Part shown: piece after piece, positions 12,381 to 24,820 of the stretch
Layout: each line of letters starts with the position of its first letter
Numbering within the stretch: the stretch's first letter is position 1
NCBI GenBank assembly: GCA_032622095.1
Contig: CP136066.1
Location: forward strand, 113,047,319-113,111,318
Direction of reading: 5' to 3'
Length of the DNA: 64,000 bases
Source: Siphonodentalium dalli
Lineage: Eukaryota; Mollusca; Scaphopoda; Gadilida; Siphonodentaliidae
Made by a program: the position numbers and the translations under genes
The notes under the pieces: model-generated
What the model was told of the DNA's origin: nothing
Database searches by the model: none
The model's input: only the letters and a program-made list of their open reading frames with translations

Positions 12381-12412
12381 AGATAGATAGATAGATAGAT
12401 ATATTTATTGCA
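12381..12412 (-). repeat. 3' end of the non-LTR element: AATAAA and (TATC)n tail
   Basis: On the minus strand the sequence reads TTGCAATAAATATATC and then about five TATC repeats, after which similarity to a retrotransposon 3' end stops. A short microsatellite at the extreme 3' end instead of poly(A) is typical of CR1/L2-like elements. It fixes the orientation and 3' boundary of the element. Confidence 0.8.
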
Positions 12413-12532
12413 ATACACCAATTTATGGCAGTTGCACAATTGAATATAACGAACATATATATATCATAAACAACATAATAACAAACATAATATAGTTAAT
12501 TTCTAATATTGATCTTGACACATTTGCAAATG

Positions 12533-13474
12533 TCAACTACTAATGAGCTGTTTTCTCCGAATGAAGAATAACCGGATCATGTTGCACACATAAGCAGTTA
12601 TTTTCCCATGCTTGTTTTTCATGATATTTAAAAATGTGTTCGCTTCGTTCATCTTGTAAAAATTCGGTTCGTTTCTTCCAATCGTTTCGAACAAATTATG
12701 TCTGAGATCCTTATAGGCATCGCATTCCATGACAAAATGTATCTCCGTTTCAATTCTATTCTGTTTGCATACAGGGCATATTCGCTTTTCTGATTGTGTC
12801 TTAGGCTGTCTGTGTCTCCCTTTTTCTATTTCTAGAACATGATTACTCGCGCGAAGTCTAGTAAAATATGCTCGAGCTTCTTGTGATTTCGTACACGTGA
12901 GATATGGTTCAAGGATATATTCTTCCTTGAATAACCTGTAAGTGCGTAATTTGCTTTTTCCACCCAATTTATCGTCGTCGAATATATCATGTTTAAACTG
13001 CGAGATGTGTTCTTGTTTTAACTTCACTACCAACTGCCTCAGATTCGTTCCTGAAAAAGTATTATCATCGTTTAGTCTAACATCCCATTTCAATAGTTGC
13101 GTGGCCCAAGATGAAAGTTTACAAGTTATTGATTCTTCAAAAGACCCGGATAAAAAATTGTCACTATTTACTTTAGAAAGTTTACTCATATATTTGAATA
13201 ATTGAAGTACAGCATCGTTAGCTAGAGGAAAACGACCTAGCTCCACCCGTGACGCGTGATTAGGTGATTTCCTGTTTAAGAATAAAATATTCTTACAAAA
13301 CTTCAGATGCATTTGTTCACACGCAATCGTATCTTTGAAAGGCAAATTAAGTTCCGGCGCCCATATTTCACAACCATATAATAAGATTGGTTTAATAAGC
13401 TTATCGAACAGTTTACACTTAGTCATTATGGGAAATTCAATTTGCGATTTGAGCAGGTTTGTTAAGAAAAACAT
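12533..13474 (-). pseudogene. ORF2 C-terminal domain with zinc-knuckle-like motif
   Basis: A long 313-codon open segment includes KLIKPILLYGCEIW, the thumb-proximal block common to this lineage, and ends with RICPVCKQNRIETEIHFVMEC, a C-x2-C...H...C arrangement probably used for nucleic-acid contact. A frameshift between 13,475 and 13,620 separates it from the RT core. This is the longest undamaged stretch of the element, so insertion was not extremely ancient. Confidence 0.82.
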
Positions 13475-13620
13475 AGCTTTAGATGCCCTTGACTCAAGTT
13501 CTCCTGTGACTTTTTCATGTTCCCATTGTAAGTGAAAATCAGACCAAGGTATTTATAATCATCGACTACTTCCAATTGTCTTCCTTTAAAATAGAATGAT
13601 TGATCCTGTTTCGTTTTCCT

Positions 13621-14472
13621 TCACCGGAAAACCATACATTTTGTTTTTTCGGCATTTATATGAAGATTATTGTCAGTTGCATATTGCTCTAATTGTTTTA
13701 AGCATGTTTGTAGGCCCGACGGTGACTGTGATAACATAACTAAGTCATCAGCAAAAAGGAGATGGTTGAGAACTCTGCCATTCAGATATACTGGGTCAGA
13801 AGTTTGTCCGAAATTCTTACTTATATCGTCAATGAAAATCTTAAATAATGTAGGAGATAAGGTACAGCCCTGCCTTACCCATATTGTCGACAAAATTGGC
13901 GGACCAACCCCCGCAGATGTCTTAACTGAATAATAACTAGAGCTATAAAGCGATTGTAATACATTTAAAGTATGGCCACGGATCCCGATACTTCTCATTT
14001 TATTAAATAAAATAGACCTATCAACTGAATCGAATGCTTTTCTAAAGTCAACAAATGCTGCATATATCGGTTTTTTCTTCTCTATGTATTTATTAACAAC
14101 TGTTCGTAAAACAAATGCGCTATCAGTTGTGCTCCTATTCTTTCTGAAACCAAATTGATTGTCACTTATGATATTGTTGTTATCAAGGTATGCATTTATT
14201 CTGTTATTCAATACTTTGTTGAACAGTTTACCAAAATTACTACTGAGAGCGATTGGTCAATAATTATTTGGGTCGTGTCTATCTCCCTTTTTATATAATG
14301 TTTTAATGACTGATTCACTCCAACACATCGGATAATGTCCCGAGTGCAACACTTTATTAAAAAGCCTAGCCACGTCATATATTATAAGTGGAACAATTGT
14401 TTTCAATAACTCGTTTGAAATATTATCAGGTCCTGTCGATTTCCTATTCTTAAGTTGCCTAAGGCAGTCCAT
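13621..14472 (-). pseudogene. ORF2 reverse transcriptase domain
   Basis: Fingers and palm motifs run in order: RKSTGPDNIS, TLYKKGDRHDPNNY, then an in-frame TGA at 14,257-14,259 at the position normally held by Arg or Trp, followed without frame change by PIAL. Then come NQFGFRKNRSTTD, FVDFRKAFDSVDR, RQGCTLSPTLF and the catalytic FADDLVML. A TGA here is what a C-to-T change in CGA would give. Between 14,473 and 14,746 the frame shifts once in a homopolymer near 14,580. Confidence 0.9.
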
Positions 14473-14746
14473 TATTTATAATGTAGTTATATCATTGTTA
14501 TTAAATTTCTCCGAAAAGATACTACCATTCACCGATGTTAAGTGAGATTTATCCATTGTCGGACCAAGTAATTGTTCAAAAAAAGTTAGTTTCATCTGGA
14601 TCTAGTTCATTTGCTTCTTTTTTCAAACGAAGGTTATTTATTATATTCCAGTATTTAGACGGTTCACTCGTTTCAAGATCGGACAATTTATCTACACTAT
14701 TTTGTCGAAAGATTCGCGACTTTCGTTTCGTCTCTTTCTTATATGC

Positions 14747-15980
14747 TTATTTCGCTTCGAAAATTTTTATCAATAAAGACTTGTCGTTTGGATGTTTTTT
14801 CATTTGCTTGATAACAATTTCCATATTTTCTTTCAGCCCTTTGCACTCATTGTCAAACCATGCGCGTTTTCTTCTACGTTTACTGTTGTTTATGACTATT
14901 TTTGATGCAGATGTATTGAGTACTATGAATAACTCGTTCAAATGGCGGGTCGCCGCTTCTGTGCCTTCAGCGTTTTCCGCGTAGTTATTCAGTCGAAATT
15001 GCATCAACTTGTTTTGTGCACGGGGCTGGTAAAGCATTCCTCGTGCTTTATATCCACTTTCACCGCACCATCTAAGCGTTTTATTCGACTTTGCATAAGA
15101 GTACTTCATACTTTCTATTTCATGAGAAAAACCTCTTTTAAAATTTATATGAAGTGCTAACTGACAATGATCCGAAAATTCGGTCGGCGATTTAACACAG
15201 AAATAACTAACTTCAGATAAATAACGTTCTTTTATCATAATATAGTCAACTATACTCGCCCCATTATAATTAATACTTGTGAAATTACCGAGTAAGTCAC
15301 CACGTGTTCTTCCATTCACTATTCTCATTCCAGTAGATTTACATAGCATCAAAAGTTGTTTCCCAAATGAATTACATACTCTATCTAAATTATATCGGTC
15401 TTTTGTACAATCAACTGTATAATTATCAGGAAATGCCAAATGAGTGTCATCATCGTGTGCAACATAATCCGGTCGTCCACCTGTACGGGCATTAACATCG
15501 CCTGCCATTATGACCAACTGATCAGGTTCCAAAGCGGCTAAATGTACTTCAATATCGTTGTATACAGATTATTTCTTGTCACACGATTTCCAGTAACTGG
15601 AATTCTCGGGTGGGATATAAACGGATATGAATGTTATTGATTTCTTTATGCCGAACATTTTCCCTTCAAATTCAACACTCAATGCTACATCATGAACAGA
15701 TTTAACCCCCTTGATATGACATTTAAATTTTGAGCGACAATAAAAGGCTATACCCCCCGCGGGTGTTTTTGTTCGTGTTCCGACTCAACTCTACGCAATG
15801 ATATCCAGGTAAATATACGGACATAGCATCATTGTGCCATGTTTCTGTGATCGTTATAAAATCATATCGGTCTATCTGTGAACTGAAGTTGTTGTCCTTC
15901 AATTTACTGATAAGCCATTGGGCATTCCACGAAGTATAGCATACGTTCATTTCGTCAAAGTTGTGATGCTGGTAGGCCAT
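14747..15980 (-). pseudogene. ORF2 apurinic-like endonuclease domain
   Basis: ORF2 begins near MAYQHHNFDEMNVCYTSWNA, with N and TITETW marking the first endonuclease motifs, then a frameshift near 15,755. The middle part includes an ISVYIPPE segment and one in-frame TAA near 15,570. The second half has AGDVNART, SIVDYIM and SDHCQL, which are the Asp/Asn, Asp and Asp-His active-site motifs. The enzyme nicks target DNA to prime reverse transcription. Another in-frame TAA closes the frame at 14,747-14,749, after which the same frame can be read further, so that stop is a lesion and not a natural end. Confidence 0.85.
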
Positions 15981-16420
15981 ATAAATAATTATAATTTAAT
16001 CACTGGGTCATCGGAGACAAACAATGTTTGACTGAAAAACTGAAGCAATATTACTGTAACCTCATTCTTTTAAATACCGGAATGATAAATTAAATATTAT
16101 AATCATTTTAATTATAATATTCGTGTATTTTAAAATATACTTTCGAATTCAGTTAAATATACTTTTCTATTTCTCTTTGGAAACTGGTGTTGGTTATATG
16201 TTCAATCAGTAACTCGTACATTCATTCTATAGATACATATATATAACAACACATATAATATTGTGATGATTAATGGAACATTGAATAGACTTAAATTAAA
16301 CGTTAATAAATTTCTTGCTGATTGTTTCCGAAAATTTCGTGAGCTGATGCGTAAATTCAATCAAGTCATTCCGCAAAATATGATTATCAACATTGTGCCT
16401 TACATTCTTAAGCTCTGAAT

Positions 16421-17100
16421 TCACAGTCCGGTCTGATGAACGAAATTGTGGACCCTCATAGGACGAATATCACCTCTTAGTCCATTTAACCGACTTCCAT
16501 TAATACTAGAATGTTTCTGTTGACTTGATTCAGTCTCATGTTCTCGGATGTTTCTACTTCTTGAAAAGTATTTGATATTCTTGGCCAATGTTATTACTCC
16601 TCTGAAGTTTGGATGCCAATTGTCCCAGTATAAGTCTCTCCGGATTTCACATGTATTACGATCCACGAAACCCGGAGTGTTGTCCAAGTAAACACATCCC
16701 CGTTCATAGCACACCCTGATGTATAACTGATTTGTGTCCTCAACCAATCCATTTATGTGGTTAGAATGAATTGTAGGCAAAATTGACGAAAACTGCACCA
16801 CCGCTCCGGGGAGTTTCTCTTGAAGCTTATCAATGAGGTCCTCTACTTGTTTCCTTGTTGTGTGAATTCTGTGACGACAACTGTTAATTCCCAAATGAAC
16901 CGTCACCATATGTACGTTTTTGTACTTCCTCGTATTATCATCGTCTAACCAACGCATCAGTCCTCTTATTCTCTGTCCCGGTCGAAACACAATTTCAACT
17001 CTCTCGTCTCCTATAACCATTCTATTTGAGTCCAGCTTCCTCAGAACCGAATCTCCTAGTATGAAGTGAGTCGGTGTGTCCTTTCTACTTCCGTCCAGGG
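16421..17100 (-). pseudogene. ORF1 C-terminal SGNH/GDSL esterase-like domain
   Basis: All SGNH hydrolase blocks are readable in one frame: ILGDSVLRKL with the nucleophile serine (block I, at 17,060-17,030, upstream of the first ATG in this frame), a GQRIRGL segment for block II, VHLGINS (block III Asn) and DNWHPNFRG with the Asp-x2-His pair (block V). ORF1 proteins of several CR1-like elements carry such lipid-esterase domains. A frameshift near 17,115 detaches it from the rest of ORF1. A low-complexity tail follows the histidine block. Confidence 0.82.
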
Positions 17101-17262
17101 TCCTGTCTACAGTGCGTTGGAATTACAATTGTAATTGTCTTCAACAACATCGAACTCGAATTCTCCCGGAATCGACACAAGAGACTCGTTGTGATCCCGG
17201 TTCCGGTTCTTTTTCATTTAATGATATTTCTTGTGCACTAACTGTTATATTTGGTTCAGAAT

Positions 17263-17880
17263 TTACATTGCATTTCTGATCTGCGAATCATTCAGACTTT
17301 TTTTCAAAGACGATACTTGGTTGGCGAGTCGTCCATTGTGCCGTTTAATTTCTTTACAGTCCGATTCCAATTTTATTATTTTGTCTTCCAGCTCTTCAGT
17401 TTTCGCATCGAACGCATTTCGAATTTCACGTACCACCTCTGATGTTTTTATTTCAATAGTTTTCTTCATTTCCCCCGCCAGATCACACATAGCTTCCTTG
17501 ACATATTCGCTCAGTTCCTTTTGATCCAATTTCGTTTCCTCCATCGTAATATTCATTTCGTCAACCGATCGCTTGATTAACGTCGTCGTCAGAAAGTCTC
17601 CTTTGTTTGATGCTTTTAGAAATTGTTTGTTAATTCTTAACCCAGGTTTCCTTTTGGGAGTCACAAAGAAGACGGTTTTCTTTTGTTCCTTGTCTGCTTC
17701 TACTTTGGGAGAACTTGCATCATTTGAACAACAATGGTCTGACTCATCTACTTCGCCGATTAGAGCTGCATTTTCATCACAATGCTGTGACTCGTTGTTT
17801 TCAGTCATCCCGGCTTTTGTTAGAGCTGAATTTACGGCGTTGATAGTTTCTGTTCTTATATCAGAATCAAATCCGAACTT
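17263..17880 (-). pseudogene. ORF1 linker and coiled coil
   Basis: The frame begins before the ATG at 17,808, since NSALTKAG can be read upstream. It runs through an acidic, charged linker and then a long heptad-patterned segment including KLDQKELSEYVKEAMCDLAG and KLESDCKEIKRHNGRLANQV. ORF1 proteins of this type trimerise through such coiled coils and bind RNA. A stop after NDSQIRNAM and a frameshift separate it from the esterase part. Confidence 0.7.
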
Positions 17881-17901
17881 GTATACTGTTGGAAGGATAT
17901 T

Positions 17902-18297
17902 TTATATCCACCAGGAAATGTTAGTTTTTGAACCCTGCAGCATTATTTTATTCTGGGTCCGTATCAAATGAATGGTCAATCTTCTTGCTTTAGTTTTTGT
18001 GGGTACATTGATAATATCCTCAACCAAATTTCTCTCATTATCACTAACGCATCTCCATATAGCACCCAGCTTTTCAATCGATTTACGGCTGTCCCAGTAC
18101 TTATTAATTACTCCTTTTTTGTAGCATTCAAATTTGTTTGTATCAAGTTCAATGGTTATGCACTTGCCTTTATTTTTCACCTCGATCTTCTCACAGTCGT
18201 CTGTTTTTCCATCGTTTTTCCTTTTTATAACTTTATCCACATTCAAGTTGTAATCACGTTCGTCTGTCACGATGAAACGCTCTTCATTAGAATCCAT
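17902..18297 (-). pseudogene. ORF1 N-terminal domain of the non-LTR element
   Basis: A 131-codon frame starting MDSNEERFIV. It contains a segment RRLTIHLIRTQNKIMLQG that resembles the first conserved block of ORF1 proteins in CR1-like elements. The frame shifts near 17,900 into the next segment of ORF1. The frame opens with ATG and no upstream extension was seen, so this is probably the true start. Confidence 0.65.
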
Positions 18298-18480
18298 GAT
18301 ATCCGATTAAATATTTATTGCTGTGTCTCCAATGACCCGTGACAATTGTTTAGCAGTAAAACATCTATATATTTTTAGTCAGGTAAAAAATTCACGGAGC
18401 AATTTCCGTTCCAGCCTATCACGTCGCGACGTTATGACGTTATGATGTGGAAATAAACAGCTGGAACATTTCTTCGGTGT

Positions 18481-18904
18481 TTTCTTTAATCTATATACTG
18501 GTGTATTTGGTATATATGTGTCAACCTACATTACCTCTACTGGCAAAAATCCCTGTATACAGCGGTACGTTCACATGAGCGATGGCCCTATTATTAACTA
18601 TATTAACTAAATTAACTATAATATTTGAATGTGAGATGTGCCCACCTGATTTTGTTCATATAAACGCATAGCATACCTGAATCACAGAATCCAAATAATG
18701 AAGTAATCACACGCCGACGCTACGACAGTTACCAATATATTGTTACCTGTGTATTCGTTTGCACTAATCAAAGCGTCAGCTAGGGAATGAAGCTTCCAAT
18801 CAATATACGATCGTACGAGTTCTTCATAAATCTGGATGTAGTATAGATATTCCGGTCAATATGAAAACACAGAGTATTATTATATTGGAATTATTTTTTC
18901 CGCT
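18481..18904. other. No gene seen between two elements
   Basis: Short sequence between the 5' part of the non-LTR element and the foldback array. It contains a small TTAACTATATTAACTAAATT repetition near 18,600 and nothing else that I recognise. Confidence 0.35.
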
Positions 18905-21900
18905 AGTACCGGTGTAACACGTCATCTCCCCCCCAGGATATCTCCCCCCCGGGGGGGGAAGATGTCCTAGGATATCTCTCCCCCCCACCCTGGATATCTT
19001 CCCCCCATGTACGACTAAAAAATAATTTCACTCATATGATATCGTTTGGTTCCGAAATGGCCAGAAAAATGTTTTTGGAGATTAAAAAAAAAAAATTATT
19101 AATTTTTTTTTATTTAAAAAAAAAAAGTGACAAAATTAGTTTTTTCACGAATTTGGTTGTCTGTTCATGAAATGACCAGAAAAATGTTTTTTTTTAATTC
19201 AAATTTTTTCTTTTCTTTCAAACGTCCAGGCTTGGATATCTTATGGTTTTATCGCTTATTTTGCTTTATATAGTAATGAAACAGCGAGAAATTAGCTTCT
19301 CCAAGAGAAAGTTGTTTGAGTCAGGGTTTGGGGTGGGGGGGGGGGGGGAGATGTCCAGGTCAGGATATCCCCCCCCCCCACCCAGCACCTACATGACAAA
19401 TAAATCATTGTATGGATTTATTGCTTGTTTTGCTTTATATATTCATGAAACAGCGAGAAATTAACTTCTTCTGAGAAAAAGTTTTTTGAGTCAGGGTTTG
19501 GGGGGGGGGGGAGATGTCCAGGTCAGGATATCTTCCCCCCCCCACCCAGCACCTACATGACAAAAAAATAATCTTATGGTTTTATCGCTTGTTTTGCTTT
19601 ATATAGTCATGAAACAGGGAGAAATTAACTTCTTCTGAGAACAACTTTTTTGAGTCAGGGTTTGGGGTGGGGGGGAGATGTCCAGGTCAGGATATCTTCC
19701 CCCCACCCAGCACCTACATGACAAAAAAATAATCTTATGGTTTTATCGCTTATTTTGCTTTATATAGTAATATAAAACAGCGAGAAATTAGCTTCTCCAA
19801 GAGAAAGTTGTTTGAGTCAGGGTTTGGGGTGGGGGGGGGGGGGGGTGAGATGTCCAGGTCAGGATATCCCCCCACCCAGCACCTACATGACAAATAAATC
19901 ATTGTATGGATTTATTGCTTGTTTTGCTTTATATATTCATGAAACAGCGAGAAATTAACTTCTTCTGAGAAAAAGTTTTTTGAGTCAGGGTTTGGGGTGG
20001 GGGGGGGGGGGTGGGAAAGATGTCCAGGTTAGGATATCTCCCCCCCCCCCACCTAGCACCTACATGACAAAAAAATAATCTTATGGTTTTATCGCTTGTT
20101 TTGCTTTATATAGTCATGAAACAGCGAGAAATTAACTTCTTCTGAGAACAAGTTTTTTGAGTCAGGGTTTGGGGTGGGGGGAGATGTCCAGGTCAGGATA
20201 TTTCCCCCCCCCCCACCCAGCAACTACATGACAAAAAAATAATCTTATGGTGTTATCGCTCGTTTTGCTTTATATAGTCATAAAACAGCGAGAAATTAAC
20301 TTCTTCTGAGAACAAGTTGTTTGAGTCAGGGTTTGGTGTGGGGGGGGGGGGGGGGGGGGGGGGAAATGTCCAGGTCAGGATATCTCGCCCCCCCCCCCAC
20401 CCAGCACCTACATGACAAAAAAATAATCTTATGGTTTTATCGCTTGTTTTGCTTTATATAGTCATGAAACAGCGAGAAATTAACTTCTTCTTTTTTTGTC
20501 ATGTAGGTGCTGGGTGGGGGGGGGGAAGATATCCTGACCTGGACATTTCCCCCCCCCCCACCCTAACCCTGACTCAAACAACTTGTTCTCAGAAGAAGTT
20601 AATTTCTCGCTGTTTCATGACTATATAAAGCAAAACGAGCGATAACACCATAAGATTATTTTTTTGTCATGTAGGTGCTGGGTGGGGGGGGGGGGAGATA
20701 TCCTGACCTGGACATTTCCCCCCCCCCCACCCAAACCCTGACTCACACAACTTGTTCTCAGAAGAAGTTAATTTCTCGCTGTTTCATGACTATATAAAGC
20801 AAAACAAGCGATAAAACCATAAGATTATTTTTTTGTCATGTAGGTGCTGGGTGGGGGGGAAGATATCCTGACCTGGACATCTTCCCCCCCACTCCAAACC
20901 CTGACTCAAACAACTTGTTCTCAGAAGAAGTTAATTTCTCGCTGTTTCATGACTATATAAAGCAAAACAAGCGATAAAACCATAAGATTATTTTTTTGTC
21001 ATGTAGGTGCTGGGTGGGGAGGAAGATATCCTGACCTGGACATCTCCCCCCCCCCCACCAAACCCTGACTCAAACAACTTGTTCGTTTCATGACTATATA
21101 AAGCAAAACGAGCGATAACACCATAAGATTATTTTTTTGTCATGTAGGTGCTGGGTGGGGGTGGGGGGAAGATATCCTGACCTGGACATCTCCCCCCCCC
21201 ACCCAAACCCTGACTCAAAAAACTTGTTCTCAGAAGAAGTTAATTTCTCGCTGTTTCATGACTTATATAAAGCAAAACAAGCGATAAAACCATAAGATTA
21301 TTTTTTTGTCATGTATGTGCTGGGTGGGGGGGGGGGGGGGAGATATCCTGACCTGGACATCTCCCCCCCCCCCCCCACCAAGCCCTGACTCGCACAACTT
21401 GTTCTCAGAAGAAGTTAATTTCTCGCTGTTTCATGACTATATAAAGCAAAACAAGCGATAAAACCATAAGATTATTTTTTTGTCATGTAGGTGCTGGGTG
21501 GAGAGGAAGATATCCTGACCTGGACATCTTCCCCCCCCCCCCCCCACCCAAACCCTGACTCAAACAACTTGTTCTCAGAAGAAGTTAATTTCTCGCTGTT
21601 TCATGACTATATAAAGCAAAACGAGCGATAACACCATAAGATTATTTTTTTGTCATGTAGGTGCTGGGTGGGGGGGAAGATATCCTGACCTGGACATCTT
21701 CCCCCCCACCCCAAACCCTGACTCAAACAACTTGTTCTCAGAAGAAGTTAATTTCTCGCTGTTTCATGACTATATAAAACAAAACGAGCAATAAAACCAT
21801 AAGATTATTTTTTTGTCATGTAGGTGCTGGGTGGGGGGGGGGGGAGATATCCTGACCTGGACATCTCCCCCCCCCCCACCCCAAACCCTGACTCATGAAT

Positions 21901-22275
21901 ATATAAAGCAAAATAAGCGATAAAACCATAAGATGATTTTTCTGTCATGTAGGTGCTGGGTGGGGGGGGGGGTGGTGGAATATCCAAGCCTGGACATTTG
22001 AAAGAAAAAAAAAAGACAATCAAATTCGTGAAAACAATAATTTTGTCACTTTTTTTTTTTAAATAAAAAAAAAATTAATAAATTTTTTTTTTTAATCTCA
22101 AAAAACATTTTTCTGGCCATTTCAGAACCAAACGATATCAAATGAGTTAAATTATTTTTTAGTCGTACATGGGGGGAAGATATCCAGGGGGGGGGGGGAT
22201 ATCCTAGGATATCTTCCCCCCCGGGGGGGGGGAAGATATCCAGGGGGGGGGGGGGAGATATCCTGTTACACCGGT
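18905..22275. mobile_element. Giant foldback element with G/C-run tandem arms
   Basis: A 3.4-kb imperfect palindrome. The ends mirror each other: AGTACCGGTGTAACA at the left and TGTTACACCGGTACT at the right. Inside come a poly-A/T-rich block with GGCCAGAAAAATGTTTTT, present at both ends in opposite orientation, and then tandem units of about 165 bp. About seven units run one way (19,227-20,489) and about ten the other way (20,490-21,930). Each unit has a TCATGAAACAGCGAGAAATT block, a GAGTCAGGGTTTGGGG block, a G run, GATGTCCAGGTCAGGATATC, a C run and CACCCAGCACCTACATGAC. No coding sequence is credible here; proline- and glycine-rich frames come from the C and G runs. No target duplication is visible. 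Confidence 0.85.
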
Positions 22276-23430
22276 ACTGCATGGCGAAAATAACCTCCAG
22301 ATTTAGTGTGATAACGGTAAAGTTCCCGTCATCAACGGCAGCTTGAAGTGGCGGTTCGGTCCAGTGGTTTGAGTGCAAGACTCGCAACGTCAAGGTGTGA
22401 AGACGCCATTCGTTATTTGGACGTCACATTGTGTTAGCTACTTTGTACTCATATAGTGTCCGTTGGGTGGGGTGGGCAATAACTGGTCTGCTCTAGACTA
22501 AGTACAAATACAAAGACAACACATTTGTAGCAGATAGCCGCTGGCTTTATTGGTGACAAGGTGAAAACAGACATTCCAGCAACGGCCGTCAGAAACATTT
22601 GGAAGCAGAAAACTTTTTAATTTTCGTGCCAATAGCATGGCTAGTAACTTCATACTGTCTTATATGCTAATGCAGTATATTCATGCAGATGGTAAATATC
22701 TTCTCAAACCAAGATTTTCAAACAACTTGATTGAACTGACAGCCGTTTACAGAAGGCATTCGGGCATTAAAACAGAGATAAAACCACTGTGTGGAGAAAA
22801 CAACTATGAAAGCTTTGAATGCTCTTGTCCGCATACATGCAGAAAACCAAACATATACAACTAATACATTATATGCATATATAAACATGATCAATATTAA
22901 TCCTACGCTATTAGTTCCAATTCGTAATAATTTGATTCCAGCAAAGCACTGAATTCCAAAATTCAGAAAAATCTACACAATACGTGAGCTCCATTTATTT
23001 GAAATATCCACATGTTCTTTTAATTTAAATTTAAATTTGATACGTGCACCTTGCGAGACCAGACCGGCTAAAATGACCAGAACATTAGCTCACACAGTAA
23101 GCCAGACCACGGCTTACACTCATTAGCACTAATCACATGCCTGTAGCATGTTATTACTCAATGACAACGACTCAGTTGTACTCATACGTTTACGCTTCAG
23201 ACCAAAGTTTTGTACTATACTGCGAAACGTCCAAAACGTTTTGAAACTGTACTGTAGAATTCGTGTTATAAATGGATCAATTATTATGCTGTTTGTTGAC
23301 TGTTAGTTCACTCTCTTGGATGTTTGATACGTAACAATTGACACCTGTTCAACGTTGGTACAATATATAAAGCGCCATCGGCTACCTGTGATATCCAAAT
23401 AAATAATATGTGTAAGAGTGTAGACTATCA
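22276..23430. other. Unrecognised sequence with one small cysteine-containing frame
   Basis: A 75-codon plus-strand frame at 22,637-22,864 ends CSCPHTCRKPNIYN and starts with ATG, but I cannot connect it to any family and it has no visible splice context. The remainder shows no repeat with a partner in this window. Confidence 0.3.
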
Positions 23431-24303
23431 CAACTAAGAAAGTTGAAATATTTTTTGAATAGACGCACACTTGGGATTATGTATAACGTTTTCATTCTTC
23501 CTTTAATCGATTATGGTGATGCCATCTGGAATAATGCACCAGCATACCGCCTCCGTAAGCTAGATGATCTACATTTTGATGCAGCACGAAATGTCAGTGG
23601 TGTCACTAGATCTGTCTCAAATGCTAATTTATTGCGTGAACTTGGATGGAACCCCCTCCAACAACACAGAGACTGGCATAAATTATGTCTCACTTATCAA
23701 ATCATGACAAATCACTCACCAACCTATATCCTAAACAAAATCCCTCCAACAACTGGCGACATAACGGACAACAGGTATGAGTTCAGAAATCCAAACTTTG
23801 TTAGACATTTTGTACCAGGCTCTCAGCATACAAATAGTAGTTTCCTTCCTTCCGTGATTTCGATATGGAATGGCCTAGAGAAAATAGCCCAACAAAGCTT
23901 ATCAATTACTACCTTCTCTAATCTTGTAAACCCCGAATCCGGGACACTTAAACCACCAATGTTTTATTCCAGTGGCAAAAGGAAAGCTAATATTCTGTTA
24001 TGCAGACTCCGAAATAATGGTAATGGTGACAAATGTCAAAATCACTTAATAAGTAACCTGAATGTAGTTGTGGCTACCTAAACGAGGACGCTGATCATTA
24101 CTTTTTCACTTGTCCCTATTATCAAAAAGAAAGGGCCAACCTCGAAGACAAAATAGTGCGAATTGGACTATATCAAATACATGTTGCCGATCTACTTTGT
24201 GGATCAGTCTCACTTCCAAAGAAGGAAATTACCAATTGTTCGCAGCTGTCCAAAAATATATTATAAACTCATTGCGATTTGGCGATGAACAGATGCATTA
24301 CAT
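23431..24303 (+). pseudogene. Non-LTR ORF2 C-terminal fragment (third lineage)
   Basis: A 5'-truncated open segment of about 210 codons starts in the post-palm region: LNRRTLGIMYNVFILPLIDY is followed by GDAIWNNAP. After a frameshift near 24,060 it continues as CSCGYLNEDADHYFFTCPYY, a C-x-C...H...C knuckle, and then ERANLED. The frame runs straight up to the truncation point without a start codon, as expected of 5' truncation during target-primed reverse transcription. Sequence motifs differ from those of the elements at 12.4 and 45.6 kb, so this is a separate family. Confidence 0.82.
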
Positions 24304-24820
24304 TTAGTGAACATTACCAGTCGTATATTAACTTAAATCGAGAACAACATGCACTAAACATAAACATATGATATAAAACTGTCTTCCCTTTTATTACATA
24401 TCTATCAACGTAATTCGCACGATCGCACGAGTTTCCAGGCGTGTGATAATTCTCAGAATCGCACTAGTACAATTTGTCGACGGAACTATTTCATTCAGTG
24501 TTGTTAGTGTTAGACTGGTTCTCACCGTTACTATTTTTATTTTTTCAATCACGACAATAAAGAAATAATAAGCGATCAATCGATGAGATGATTCATTCAA
24601 GTAGTTTCATTTCAAGAATATGTTTGTCGAGGCACATAATTTTATTTCAAACACATCATTAAAGATGGGTCAAGGTCACTCGCGGATAGACGGCCCCCCT
24701 GTCTGATTGTTGCGTTAACCCTAAAATGCCGTTAAAACTAAATTAAATTCATATTTTCTGTACCGGAGATGTACGATTGTGAGTCAACTTATTATGAAAA
24801 ACGGAGATATGTAATAAAAA
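24304..24820. other. Downstream of the RT fragment; nothing recognised
   Basis: This may include the 3' UTR of the preceding retrotransposon fragment. No AATAAA with tail and no paired repeat were found. Confidence 0.3.

Larger units (their letters stand above)
12381..18297 (-). mobile_element. Nearly full-length, inactivated two-ORF non-LTR retrotransposon with SGNH-esterase ORF1
   Basis: Reading on the minus strand: ORF1 (18,297 to about 16,421), then ORF2 with AP-like endonuclease (15,980-14,747), reverse transcriptase (14,472-13,621) and a C-terminal domain (13,474-12,533). A 3' UTR ends in AATAAA and a tetranucleotide tail. ORF1 with a coiled coil and SGNH esterase, APE endonuclease and microsatellite tail place it in the CR1/L2/Daphne-type assemblage; the exact clade needs a tree. 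It is broken by at least two in-frame stops in ORF2 and several frameshifts, so it cannot move. The 5' end is not defined: sequence to about 18,480 may be its 5' UTR. No target duplication could be identified. Confidence 0.88.

Noticed and set aside
21805-22393. Proline-rich frames near the right end of the foldback array
   Set aside because: Prolines and glycines come from C and G runs; the frames are repeated once per unit and have no other features.
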